This document shows positions 40,435 to 48,350 of a stretch of DNA of 64,000 nucleotides, piece by piece. The stretch spans positions 744,001 through 808,000 of the forward strand of contig NC_014961.1 of NCBI RefSeq assembly GCF_000186365.1, read 5' to 3'. This DNA comes from Desulfurococcus mucosus DSM 2162. GTDB taxonomy: Archaea > Thermoproteota > Thermoprotei_A > Sulfolobales > Desulfurococcaceae. Each line of letters begins with the position of its first letter. The stretch's first letter is position 1. A program made the position numbers and the translations under genes. The notes under the pieces are model-generated. The model had not been told where the DNA came from. It searched no databases and was given only the letters and a program-made list of their open reading frames with translations.

Positions 40435-41208
40435 CTAGTCAGGGGCTATGTCCTCCCCTGGCTCCTGTTCTCCTACCCCTCCGGGGCCCTCCTGCTTCGC
40501 TGGAATCCTCAGCACCTTGCTGAGTTCCTCCTCAGGTATATTGAAGACTGCTTCAGCTATTGCCTTCACATAGTCGTCGCCCGGAGTGGTCTTGGGGAAG
40601 CCAACCCTTATTGCAAGTGCTCTTTTAAGGGCCTCCTTGTACTCACGGGACCGTATCTCGCCCCTGTATATGGCTTCAGCCAGCTTGAAGCCTATGAAGA
40701 ATCTGACATAGCTTCTCACAGTCTTCTCTTCCTCAGGGAAAGCCTTGAACACTACATGTAGAATCCTGGTGAAGTCGTCTTCGCTCATAAAGCCAAGTAC
40801 CAGCTTGGTTAAAGGTATCCTCAGTAATCTAGCGATCATGTTGCCATCTATGACGCCGGATGGAGACACGGATTTTATCCTCTCCCTTGCCTCGTCAACC
40901 TTGCCCTGCAGCAATAAGTTGAGGGCTTCCTCGAGCCTCTCTTCGATGTAGAAGATTTTTGAGAACATCGCAGGATAGTCGTCGAGAAGGCCGAGCCCAT
41001 ATTTGCCTATCACGTATAGTGTGGTTAGCTCCTTATCATATATATCCGGTGGCAATGCCTTACCACGTATAGGGCTTAATCCAGTTTTCTCATATGTGCG
41101 CCTCAGGTAGTCCACTAGTTTACTCCTGTCGAGTTCATCCAGTTTCTTTGTTGCCTCACTCAGTATTGAGACGGCTACCTGTATCCTCTTCTTGTGGGGC
41201 TGCTTCAT
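40435..41208 (-). CDS. Conserved crenarchaeal hypothetical protein (possibly DUF2192)
   Basis: 257 aa, helical and soluble, with an acidic tail (GGVGEQEPGEDIAPD). The run of helices (LTTLYVIGKYGLGLLDDYPA, AMFSKIFYIEERLEEALNLL) resembles crenarchaeal proteins I associate with DUF2192, but this is from memory of the family pattern. It is the last of four genes in a 1.8-kb operon, overlapping the preceding one by 4 bp. Function unknown. Confidence 0.6.
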   Translation of the reverse strand: MKQPHKKRIQVAVSILSEATKKLDELDRSKLVDYLRRTYEKTGLSPIRGKALPPDIYDKELTTLYVIGKYGLGLLDDYPAMFSKIFYIEERLEEALNLLLQGKVDEARERIKSVSPSGVIDGNMIARLLRIPLTKLVLGFMSEDDFTRILHVVFKAFPEEEKTVRSYVRFFIGFKLAEAIYRGEIRSREYKEALKRALAIRVGFPKTTPGDDYVKAIAEAVFNIPEEELSKVLRIPAKQEGPGGVGEQEPGEDIAPD

Positions 41209-41489
41209 CTACCTCTCCCACCATTCAAACATGCTAGCTCCCTGAGCAGAAACCGTTTAACCTTCAGGTCCAGGCTTACTCTACCGGTGTACACCCATAT
41301 CTTACTACAATCCTTCTTAATTAAAATCTTTACAGTTGAAACCCCTGATGGATTACTGGCTAGCTCAATGTACACCTGGAATTCTCCTTTACCTTCCCTT
41401 ACCTCCCTGATACCGGCTTCCCCTGCATACAGCCTAAGCATCTTCACCAGCCTGTCTAGGACAATCATCAAGTCGTCAACGGATAGCAA
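41205..41489 (-). CDS. Small hypothetical protein, operon of unknown function
   Basis: 94 aa; one alpha-beta unit (LDRLVKMLRLYAGEAGIREV, then GEFQVYIELASNPSGVSTVK and ILIKKDCSKIWVYTGRVSLD). It overlaps the following gene by 4 bp and lies 6 bp after the preceding one. No family recognised. Confidence 0.6.
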   Translation of the reverse strand: MLSVDDLMIVLDRLVKMLRLYAGEAGIREVREGKGEFQVYIELASNPSGVSTVKILIKKDCSKIWVYTGRVSLDLKVKRFLLRELACLNGGRGR

Positions 41490-41495
41490 AACACA

Positions 41496-41882
41496 CTACC
41501 CCGGCTTCCAGGATTCCTTGAGCCTTACAAGGCCGAGCGCCTCTGCCATCTCCAGGTACCAGGCCACTAGTTCCTGTAGCAGCATGTTTTTAGCCTCCTC
41601 GCAGTCAACGTTGATGCCGTGTACCGCCCTGTATGCTTCAACAGCGATATTGCAAATTATCCTGCCCGAGAGCCTCTCGCCAAGGACGTTGAGGATTTCC
41701 GTGAAAGAGTACCCTCTATTCTTGACCAATGAGCTAATGGTCTCCAAGATCTCGCTTGAGGGAAGGAGATCCATGCATACATTACTACTTGCACTACATA
41801 TCTCAAAGTATTTGACTAGCAGGGAATAGTTTTCAATGATCTTACCGCTTGCAAGAAAAGGCTTCCTACACAACCCGATCAT
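41496..41882 (-). CDS. Hypothetical helical protein, operon of unknown function
   Basis: 128 aa, predicted all-helical, with five cysteines (residues 5, 29, 36, 77 and 94) but no regular metal-site spacing. It overlaps the upstream HTH gene by 4 bp. No family recognised; co-transcription with the HTH protein suggests a shared process. Confidence 0.6.
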   Translation of the reverse strand: MIGLCRKPFLASGKIIENYSLLVKYFEICSASSNVCMDLLPSSEILETISSLVKNRGYSFTEILNVLGERLSGRIICNIAVEAYRAVHGINVDCEEAKNMLLQELVAWYLEMAEALGLVRLKESWKPG

Positions 41883-42238
41883 CCTTGCGAAATAATGCTT
41901 CTAAGGGTCTCCCTTAAGAATTCCCTATGTTTCTCATCCAGGGAACCGTAGAGCGCTCTAAGAGACTCTACTAGGTCTAGTATTATCATCCTCATTGCCT
42001 CATCAACCTCGTAGGGGGCGAGCTTCTCTAGAGCTCTCTGGAGAACCTCATCGCTTGGATAGGCCTCCTTCTTAACATACTTCCTTATAGCCGTTGGCGA
42101 TATACCGAGATCCCTTGAAAGCTCTATGATGCTTCTAGTCGAGAGCATTAGCTCTATTAGTTTCGCACGAGTCTCCTTGCTAACCCAGTGCAAGTTCATT
42201 GAGACCTCTCTGCCAGCCTCGGATGCATCCATGTACAT
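41879..42238 (-). CDS. HTH DNA-binding protein heading a four-gene unknown operon
   Basis: About 119 aa. Residues 25-60 form a helix-turn-helix (SIIELSRDLGISPTAIRKYV), preceded by ETRAKLIELML and followed by a helical tail rich in charged residues. A TATA-like element on the minus strand (AGCTTAAAAGAG, 42249-42260) lies about 12-25 bp from ATG 42238 or 42232. The protein is likely the regulator or DNA-binding component of the unit 42238-40435. Confidence 0.65.
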   Translation of the reverse strand: MYMDASEAGREVSMNLHWVSKETRAKLIELMLSTRSIIELSRDLGISPTAIRKYVKKEAYPSDEVLQRALEKLAPYEVDEAMRMIILDLVESLRALYGSLDEKHREFLRETLRSIISQG

Positions 42239-42302
42239 GAGGCTCACGCTCTTTTAAGCTGTGGGAAAGCATTGCTCGAAGCTCTCATATATATGTCCCG
42301 GG

Positions 42303-42311
42303 CTTATAATA
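42303..42311 (+). promoter_or_regulatory. TATA box of the MDR-like gene
   Basis: CTTATAATA, about 24-32 bp before ATG 42335, so a leaderless transcript is expected. Confidence 0.55.
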
Positions 42312-42334
42312 AAGCTTGCAGGTGACTCAATCAG

Positions 42335-43213
42335 ATGAGGCAGCGTAGCGTAGTCTTCGATGGCGGTGTAAGAGTTGCCGACCTACCGTTTGTGAAGGTT
42401 GAACAGGGCGAGGTACTTGCGAAGACCATCTACGTCTACGTGGGTCAGCTGGAGAGAAGCATTATAAACCATGCCGCCATCCCGCCCAGAAGAGTAATCC
42501 TAGGCTCCTCAGGCGTCGTCAAGGCAATAGAGACCACGAGCAATGATACGAGTACCGTGGGAAAATACCTTGTCGTATCACCGTTGAGCCGATACGGTGT
42601 GTTAGCCTACAACATCGATGGGCTGCTGGCCAACTACAGTGCTGTGAAACCCGAACACGTGCTCGAGGAATTAGTGGAGGCCGACCCGCATATTGCTCTC
42701 AAGCCTCTAGTAGCCCACGGCGTGGAGCTAGGGTTGGAATCCGAGGGGACAGCCTTGATTGCCGGATGCAACCTCGTCGCCCTTTCAGCAGCTTTAACCC
42801 TGAGGGAGAGTTCAACTGAGCCTGTCATGTACTGTGAGAGCTCTCCTCGTCCAGTCGCACAGCTGGGACTCAGCATCGCTAGACACATGGGTAACTTGCC
42901 CAGCAGGGTTGACAGCGTGATCCTAACCGAGCCCGGTGTCAGCATCCATTACAAGCTGCTGAAACACGTCGATCCAAGGAAAGTGATCGTTTCACCTTTC
43001 TCGCTCTCGACATGGATACCTGTGAATCCAAGAGTGGGAAAAACCGTCATCGTGTACTTGGACTCTGTGAGGAATAGTGAGCCCAGGCTCACCGATAGAA
43101 TACTACGTGAGCTCTCCGGGTTCGTGAAGAGGATTGAGATAGATGATGTGGAAAAAGCTGTGGGACTGCTACCGCCTCAGGGGCTTGGATTCATCTTGGT
43201 ATTGAGGCATTGA
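42335..43213 (+). CDS. Alcohol dehydrogenase-like (MDR) protein without catalytic zinc ligands
   Basis: 292 aa, shorter than the usual 340-360. The pattern GVVKAIETTSNDTSTVGKYL then GVLAYNIDGLLANYSAVKPE recalls the GroES-like domain of zinc-dependent medium-chain dehydrogenases, and LIAGCNLVALSAALTLRESS recalls the start of the nucleotide-binding fold, but the Gly-rich loop is weak and the catalytic Cys/His/Glu zinc ligands are absent. It may be a non-catalytic or differently used member. Assignment is tentative. Confidence 0.5.
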   Translation: MRQRSVVFDGGVRVADLPFVKVEQGEVLAKTIYVYVGQLERSIINHAAIPPRRVILGSSGVVKAIETTSNDTSTVGKYLVVSPLSRYGVLAYNIDGLLANYSAVKPEHVLEELVEADPHIALKPLVAHGVELGLESEGTALIAGCNLVALSAALTLRESSTEPVMYCESSPRPVAQLGLSIARHMGNLPSRVDSVILTEPGVSIHYKLLKHVDPRKVIVSPFSLSTWIPVNPRVGKTVIVYLDSVRNSEPRLTDRILRELSGFVKRIEIDDVEKAVGLLPPQGLGFILVLRH

Positions 43214-43235
43214 AAAACAAGCCTAGGATGCTGGG

Positions 43236-44450
43236 TTAGGCCTCACGGATCATCCTGCCTAATCTAGCAATACCCTCTCTTATCTGCTCATGGCTTGGAT
43301 AGCTGAAGTTTATCCTCATACTGTTAACTCCGTCTCCCTCGGGATGGAAGCTCCCGCCAGGGACATATGCAACCTTATACTGCTTCACAGCCTTCTCCAA
43401 GAGGGCTCCAGCATCGAACCCCGGCTTGTGTACGTATGCGAACACGAAGAGTCCGCCTATAGGCTTCGTGTACCATACGTATTCCGGGAAGTTCTCCTGT
43501 ATGGCTTTAAGCATGGTGTCCCTCTTAGCCTTGTAGTAGGGCACTGCCCTGGATACGACATCATCTATCACTCCCGTTTTAATGGCCTCTGCAACTATGA
43601 ACTGGTTCAAAGTGGGTGAATGTAAATCCACGTACTGCTTGACTATTTCAAACCTCCTTATCAATTCCTTCTCCGCTGCTATCCACCCGATCCTCAGGCC
43701 TGGTGCAAGTATCTTGCTAACGGTGCTCATGTAGATCACCCTGCCCTCCTTATCCATGCTCTTCAATGACGCTACTTCAGCGCCCTCCTCGTATATTATG
43801 TAGCTGTAAGGGTCGTCCTCTACCACGAGGAGATCGTAGCGTGACGCTATTTCCAACAAGTGCTTCTTTCTATCCTTATCCATTGTTGTCCCAGCCGGGT
43901 TTTGACCAACCGGTATTACATAGATGAATTTAACCCTTCTGACATCATCGCCTAGCTGCTTGAGCCTGTCCTCGAGGAGATCCGTTCTCATCCCGTGCTC
44001 ATCTACTTTGACCCCGATAAGCCTTGCCCCATTCATCTTGAAGGCTCCAAGCGCCGCGAGGTATGAAGGACTCTCGGTCACCACTATGTCCCCTGGGTCT
44101 ATGAGCGTCCTTGAAACAATGTCAAGCCCTGACTGGCTCCCGCTGGTCACGATTATGTCCTCGGCGTCAACATGTATCTCTCTCTTCCTAGCTAGGAAAT
44201 CGCTTAGTGTCTCCCTAACCTCTATTATGCCCTTGGTTTCACTATACTGTAATGCATTGTCACCATACTTCTCTATTACAACCCCGGCGATTTTTGCGAG
44301 CTCCTTACGGGGGAAGAGGACTGGGTCGGGTATGCCGCCTGCAAAGCTTATTATGTCCTTCCTCCCTCTTATCAATGCTAGGAGCTCACGTATCTCGGAT
44401 GCCTTAATGCTTTTAGCCACATGGCTGATGAATCTCGAGTAATCAATCAC
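43236..44450 (-). CDS. PLP-dependent aminotransferase (class I, aminoadipate/aromatic type)
   Basis: 404 aa. The PLP lysine is in MSTVSKILAPGLRIGWIAA (near residue 245), with ISFAGGIPDPVLFP near the N-terminus, VTSGSQSGLDIV (near 108), the aspartate in VVEDDPYSYI and the C-terminal arginine region MRINFSYPS. This subgroup includes LysN-type 2-aminoadipate and multi-substrate aromatic aminotransferases of thermophilic archaea. It could supply aryl pyruvates to IorAB encoded at 22 kb. A divergent promoter lies between it and the radical SAM gene. Confidence 0.88.
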   Translation of the reverse strand: MIDYSRFISHVAKSIKASEIRELLALIRGRKDIISFAGGIPDPVLFPRKELAKIAGVVIEKYGDNALQYSETKGIIEVRETLSDFLARKREIHVDAEDIIVTSGSQSGLDIVSRTLIDPGDIVVTESPSYLAALGAFKMNGARLIGVKVDEHGMRTDLLEDRLKQLGDDVRRVKFIYVIPVGQNPAGTTMDKDRKKHLLEIASRYDLLVVEDDPYSYIIYEEGAEVASLKSMDKEGRVIYMSTVSKILAPGLRIGWIAAEKELIRRFEIVKQYVDLHSPTLNQFIVAEAIKTGVIDDVVSRAVPYYKAKRDTMLKAIQENFPEYVWYTKPIGGLFVFAYVHKPGFDAGALLEKAVKQYKVAYVPGGSFHPEGDGVNSMRINFSYPSHEQIREGIARLGRMIREA

Positions 44451-44482
44451 CCTGACCCCCGTAGATATGGATGAATATATAC

Positions 44483-44492
44483 GGTATATAAA
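44483..44492 (+). promoter_or_regulatory. TATA box between the aminotransferase and radical SAM genes
   Basis: GTATATAAAG lies about 31-40 bp before GTG 44523; the AT-rich stretch ATGAATATATAC (44470-44481) can serve the opposite strand. Confidence 0.5.
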
Positions 44493-44522
44493 GCTTATTA
44501 CTACTGGAACGGGGATAGCCTG

Positions 44523-46100
44523 GTGGAGTTGAACACCATATATAAGAATCCGCTGAGGGTTAAAGCAAGGGTTGCATATATCTACCCGAGCACGTATAGA
44601 GTCATGCTTTCAAGTCTGGCTCCAGACATTATCTATACTATCTCCAACAGTATTGAGGAAGTCTACGCTGAACGCTTCACGAATAAAAGGCTACAAGGTG
44701 AGGAGCCTCCGCCGAGAAGTCTTGAAACCAATACCCCTCTGAAGGACTTCGGTCTCCTTGTGACAACGCTTCACTACGAGCCCGACATAGTTAACCTTAT
44801 CAGGCTGCTGAATTCCGGTGGCATCCCGGTTAAACGGGAACAGCGTGCAACACCTATTGTCGCTGGGGGACCAGTGGTAATGGAGAACCCTATCCCCTTC
44901 AGCGGGATAATAGATGTCTTCGTTATCGGGGAGGCGGAGGCAACCCTTGAAGGAATACTGGTCAAATGGCTTGAAACCATGGAGAAGAAGCGTTTCCTAG
45001 AAGAGGTGGCTGACCTACCATATGTGTACGTACCGGGGTTCAACGATGGTGTTAAAGTGGTGAAGGAGTATGTCAGAAGCCTTGACAACGCCACTTACCC
45101 TGTAAACCAAGTGGAGAACACAGAGGTTGAACCAGTCTACGGGGGAGGATTCAAGCTTGAAGTTAGTAGGGGTTGCAGATTCTGGTGTAGCTTCTGCATT
45201 GAATCAAGGGTTTTCCAGCCTTACAGGGAGCGTAGCCTGCCGCTACTCAAGAGGCTTGTTGAAGACGGAGTTTCAGCAAGCATATGGGGGAGGCGGGTGG
45301 TTCTCTACAGCCTCTCATTCCCCGTGACTTCAACCCACTTGAAGCTACTCGAGTACCTTGGCAGCGAGAACATAAGGGCGTCCCTGCCCTCCATAAGGCT
45401 CTCAGCTTTAAGCAGTGAAGTGCTGGAGCTAGTCAAGAGTGTGGGTCAAAGGACGTTGACGTTGGCGCCGGAAACCTTTACACCAGTGCTTCAAAGAGTA
45501 TTCTTCAAATATGTTGACATTGTCGATGAAATGATTGAATCGGTGAAGCATGCTCTGGAAGAGGGGTTCAATGTCAAGCTTTACATGATATATGGTGTGA
45601 AAGGGGAAGGAGTAGATGACGTGAAAGCCAACCTAGAGGCCCTGAAGCAGCTTGCCAGCTTGGCGAGAAAGCTTGGCAGAGGCTTCTCAGTGTCCCTGAA
45701 TCCTTTGATACCTAAACCCCACACGATGTTCCAGTGGATAGGTATGGAGAACCCTGTGAAGCTCAGGGAGATACTGGGCTTGTACAAGAGGGGTTTGAAG
45801 GGGCTTGTTGATGCAAGACCATACGACATCGAGTGGGGCTTCATACAAGCGTACATAGCCTTGTCGGGTAGAGCGCTCGACGATGTCTTCACCAAGGTAG
45901 CTATGCGTGGAGGCGGTCTCGCAGCCTGGAGGAAGAGCCTAGGAGAGGAGTACATGGGTGCCGGGCATGTGTTCAATGGATATGGTTTCGGGGATGAACT
46001 ACCATGGGGATTCATAATCTTAGACAATGTGTCACGGAGGGTTGCAGAAAGCCAGTATGAAGTATTCCTAAGGCTCACCGGCTCTAAGAAGGCTACCTAG
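44523..46100 (+). CDS. Radical SAM protein with N-terminal cobalamin-binding-like domain
   Basis: 525 aa. The N-terminal 170 residues (VAYIYPSTYRVMLSSLAPDI, PIVAGGPVVMENPIPFSGII, DVFVIGEAEATL) resemble the B12-binding-type domain of COG1031/COG1032 proteins. The radical SAM site is EVSRGCRFWCSFCIES (near residue 214, C-x3-C-x2-C), followed by LTLAPETFTP and KLYMIYGVKGE of the barrel. It probably modifies RNA, a protein or a lipid by methylation or methylthiolation; the substrate is unknown. Its last 33 bp overlap the convergent HMGR-like gene. Confidence 0.78.
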   Translation: MELNTIYKNPLRVKARVAYIYPSTYRVMLSSLAPDIIYTISNSIEEVYAERFTNKRLQGEEPPPRSLETNTPLKDFGLLVTTLHYEPDIVNLIRLLNSGGIPVKREQRATPIVAGGPVVMENPIPFSGIIDVFVIGEAEATLEGILVKWLETMEKKRFLEEVADLPYVYVPGFNDGVKVVKEYVRSLDNATYPVNQVENTEVEPVYGGGFKLEVSRGCRFWCSFCIESRVFQPYRERSLPLLKRLVEDGVSASIWGRRVVLYSLSFPVTSTHLKLLEYLGSENIRASLPSIRLSALSSEVLELVKSVGQRTLTLAPETFTPVLQRVFFKYVDIVDEMIESVKHALEEGFNVKLYMIYGVKGEGVDDVKANLEALKQLASLARKLGRGFSVSLNPLIPKPHTMFQWIGMENPVKLREILGLYKRGLKGLVDARPYDIEWGFIQAYIALSGRALDDVFTKVAMRGGGLAAWRKSLGEEYMGAGHVFNGYGFGDELPWGFIILDNVSRRVAESQYEVFLRLTGSKKAT

Positions 46101-46832
46101 GTCGGGGAGAAACGAGTATATCAATGGAATAGCACACTCGGATACGTCGTCAACCATTCCTACAAGCCCTTTAACCTCCGAGACGACTATGTTTGCTAAG
46201 AGCTGACGTGGCGCTGTGAACAATGAACCATACTCTATTCTTGCATCTTTCACACTGTGTTCCACTGGTGCCAAGGGTATGCTTGAGAGATCAGGGTTCA
46301 AGCCCAACATGTAGTAGATTAGAACCATGTAAGATGTCTTTGAAGCCAGGAACAATGTATTCCTGTAGAGGCTGTGGAAGCCCCCGGTTAGCTTGGAGGC
46401 AACATGTGATTTAAATGTTGCATGTATCGTTGCCTTGCAGAGTCCGCCTCTTCTGTCAACGCTCACGCTGATGGCTGATTCACTCAGAGTGCTCGCTGCA
46501 TCCATAACCATGTTAAACCATTCCCTCCCGGTTAAGGGCGCCAGGAGATATGACTCCCTACTCTTGTTGTTTATCGACAACTGTATAACCCCAACTATTC
46601 CTAGTGGTACTTGTAGGGCTCCAACCACATTGTAACCTCTATAGTGGTCTCCTTCAGTGAAGTCGAGTATCGTCGAGCCTATGGCGGACAAGCTGAGACC
46701 TGTCTTCTCCTGTATGTAGAGACGTCTGATAAGTGCTTTAACATTCTCATTATACTCTAGCTCGTCTAGGCGTTTAAACGGGTTGCCCGACCTCCTTACT
46801 TCTTCAAGTAAAAAGCCTATATTGTGGGTCAA
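46068..46832 (-). CDS. Degenerate, truncated HMG-CoA reductase-like protein
   Basis: 254 aa, against about 400 for a true class I enzyme. Residues 37-82 follow the HMG-CoA reductase N-terminus closely: RRLYIQEKTGLSLSAIG aligns with the EKKTG-LENI region, and NVVGALQVPLGIVGVI with the N-V-I-G-x-x-Q-I-P-x-G-V-A-G-P motif. The catalytic TTEG is replaced by PLTGREWF (residues 99-106), and the DAMGMNM catalytic motif and the late His motif are not found. The gene starts at TTG 46832, 1 bp after the OB-fold gene stop, as third gene of the HMG-CoA synthase operon. A regulatory or structural paralog is possible. Confidence 0.6.
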   Translation of the reverse strand: MTHNIGFLLEEVRRSGNPFKRLDELEYNENVKALIRRLYIQEKTGLSLSAIGSTILDFTEGDHYRGYNVVGALQVPLGIVGVIQLSINNKSRESYLLAPLTGREWFNMVMDAASTLSESAISVSVDRRGGLCKATIHATFKSHVASKLTGGFHSLYRNTLFLASKTSYMVLIYYMLGLNPDLSSIPLAPVEHSVKDARIEYGSLFTAPRQLLANIVVSEVKGLVGMVDDVSECAIPLIYSFLPDLGSLLRAGEP

Positions 46833-46833
46833 T

Positions 46834-47250
46834 TCACTTTAACACCGGCCTGTAGGATATACCGTAGTGTATTAGCCCGGCTTCATTATCCTCCGATATT
46901 CTTCTTAACACTGGCTCCATCTCTATGCCTGGTTTAAGCTCCTCGGGGAGCACGTCTGTGAGAGGAGCTGTTATACGTGCCTTGCTCTCAACGGTTTCCA
47001 GCACACCTATTATTACTGGTCTCTTCTCCTCGAACCCTTCCATCGCACTATATATTACGGTCCACGTTAGCAGCCTGGCCTTCTCGTTCACCAGCTCCAC
47101 GTACTCAATGTTCCTGGAGCCGCAGAACCTGCATATGCTTGAGGCGGGATACCCGGTTCTCCCACAGTCCTTGCATCTACTGGCCTTCAACCTGTACCTG
47201 TCAATCCTTGTCCTCCAGGACGGGGGGATCGCGATCTTCATCTCCATCAC
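46834..47250 (-). CDS. OB-fold/zinc-ribbon protein (DUF35) of the HMG-CoA synthase complex
   Basis: 138 aa. A rubredoxin-like zinc ribbon with Cys pairs in CKDCGRTGYPASSICRFCG (near residues 27-45) precedes an OB-fold (LLTWTVIYSAMEGFEEKRPV and following). In archaea such proteins scaffold acetoacetyl-CoA thiolase with HMG-CoA synthase, so acetoacetyl-CoA is channelled. It overlaps the HMG-CoA synthase gene by 4 bp. The thiolase gene normally between them is not here. Confidence 0.87.
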   Translation of the reverse strand: MMEMKIAIPPSWRTRIDRYRLKASRCKDCGRTGYPASSICRFCGSRNIEYVELVNEKARLLTWTVIYSAMEGFEEKRPVIIGVLETVESKARITAPLTDVLPEELKPGIEMEPVLRRISEDNEAGLIHYGISYRPVLK

Positions 47251-48305
47251 CTTATCCTGTGGATGAGCCTCCTGTATCTTGCGTAGAGTGAGTAGTCAAT
47301 TAATGTTTTCCTAGAGATGTAGTCGTCCACCGTGGGTGCGAGCCCCTGCTTCTCGACAATCCTATCTGTTACAATAATGCTGTAGGCGTCGCTGCCAGCG
47401 CCGCTACCGAAGGGTGCCAGCAAGATTCTTTCACCGGGCTTCGCCTTATCAAGTATGCGTGAAAGCCCTATTAGAGCCGAAGAATTATAGCTGTTGCCGA
47501 TGTATGGTGTTACAAGGCCCGGTAGAACCTTCTCCTTGGGTATCCCTAGCATTCTCGCAACCCTGAGGGGAAATGTACCGTTGGGCTGGTGGAACACGGC
47601 GTAATTGAAATCCTCGGGTTTAAGACCTGTTTTCTCAAGAAGCATTTTTACAGCTCCCACTATGTGCCTGAAGTAGGCTGGCTCCCCTGTGAAGGCTTCA
47701 CCGTGAAGCGGGAAACGTGAGTGATCCCTACGCCAGAAATCAGGTGTATCAGTCACGAAGGTTGCACTCGCCTCAAAGAACGCTACTGCCTCCTCCCTGG
47801 GACCCGTGATAAGTGCGGTTGCAGCTGAGGATGCAGTGAACTCTAAGACGTCGCCTGGATTGGCTTGAGCCGTGTCGCTCCCTATTATGAGTGCATAGTT
47901 TATAAGGCCGGATGCTATGGCACCGATACTTATCCTTAACGCCTCGCTTGCCGCCCTGCATGCGAACTCTAGGTCTGTTGCCATGGTGTCAGGGGTTATC
48001 CCAAGTGCCTCGGCTATTATTGTTGCCGAAGGCTTCACAGCGTATGGTTTACTCTCCGTTCCAAACCAGACCGCCCCTATCTTCTTCGGGTCTATACCGG
48101 CCCGTCTCAGAGCATTCCTAGCTGCCTCCCAGCCCATGGTCACGGCATCCTCGTCTGCTCCGGCAACGCTTTTCTCGGTGACACTCAGCTCTTCAGGCTC
48201 CTTCGGGTTGAAGCCCCATACACGAACTATCTCGCTTAGAGGCATCCTCCATCTGGGTATGTAGGAGCCCCACCCTATTATTCCAACCTTCTCCTCTGGA
48301 TTCAT
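47247..48305 (-). CDS. Hydroxymethylglutaryl-CoA synthase (archaeal type)
   Basis: 352 aa, the standard archaeal length. The catalytic cysteine is in TDLEFACRAASEALR (near residue 110), the His in YAVFHQPNGTFP (near 235), and the proton-transfer Glu in MGWEAARNAL (near 82), all expected for HMG-CoA synthase, the step from acetoacetyl-CoA to HMG-CoA in the mevalonate pathway for isoprenoid ether lipids. It begins MNPEEKVGIIGWGSYIPRWR, typical of the family, and is the first gene of the cluster. Confidence 0.92.
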   Translation of the reverse strand: MNPEEKVGIIGWGSYIPRWRMPLSEIVRVWGFNPKEPEELSVTEKSVAGADEDAVTMGWEAARNALRRAGIDPKKIGAVWFGTESKPYAVKPSATIIAEALGITPDTMATDLEFACRAASEALRISIGAIASGLINYALIIGSDTAQANPGDVLEFTASSAATALITGPREEAVAFFEASATFVTDTPDFWRRDHSRFPLHGEAFTGEPAYFRHIVGAVKMLLEKTGLKPEDFNYAVFHQPNGTFPLRVARMLGIPKEKVLPGLVTPYIGNSYNSSALIGLSRILDKAKPGERILLAPFGSGAGSDAYSIIVTDRIVEKQGLAPTVDDYISRKTLIDYSLYARYRRLIHRIR

Positions 48306-48350
48306 CGAGGCATCCCCTGCTACTATTCAATACGTGTGCGTGGGAAAAAT

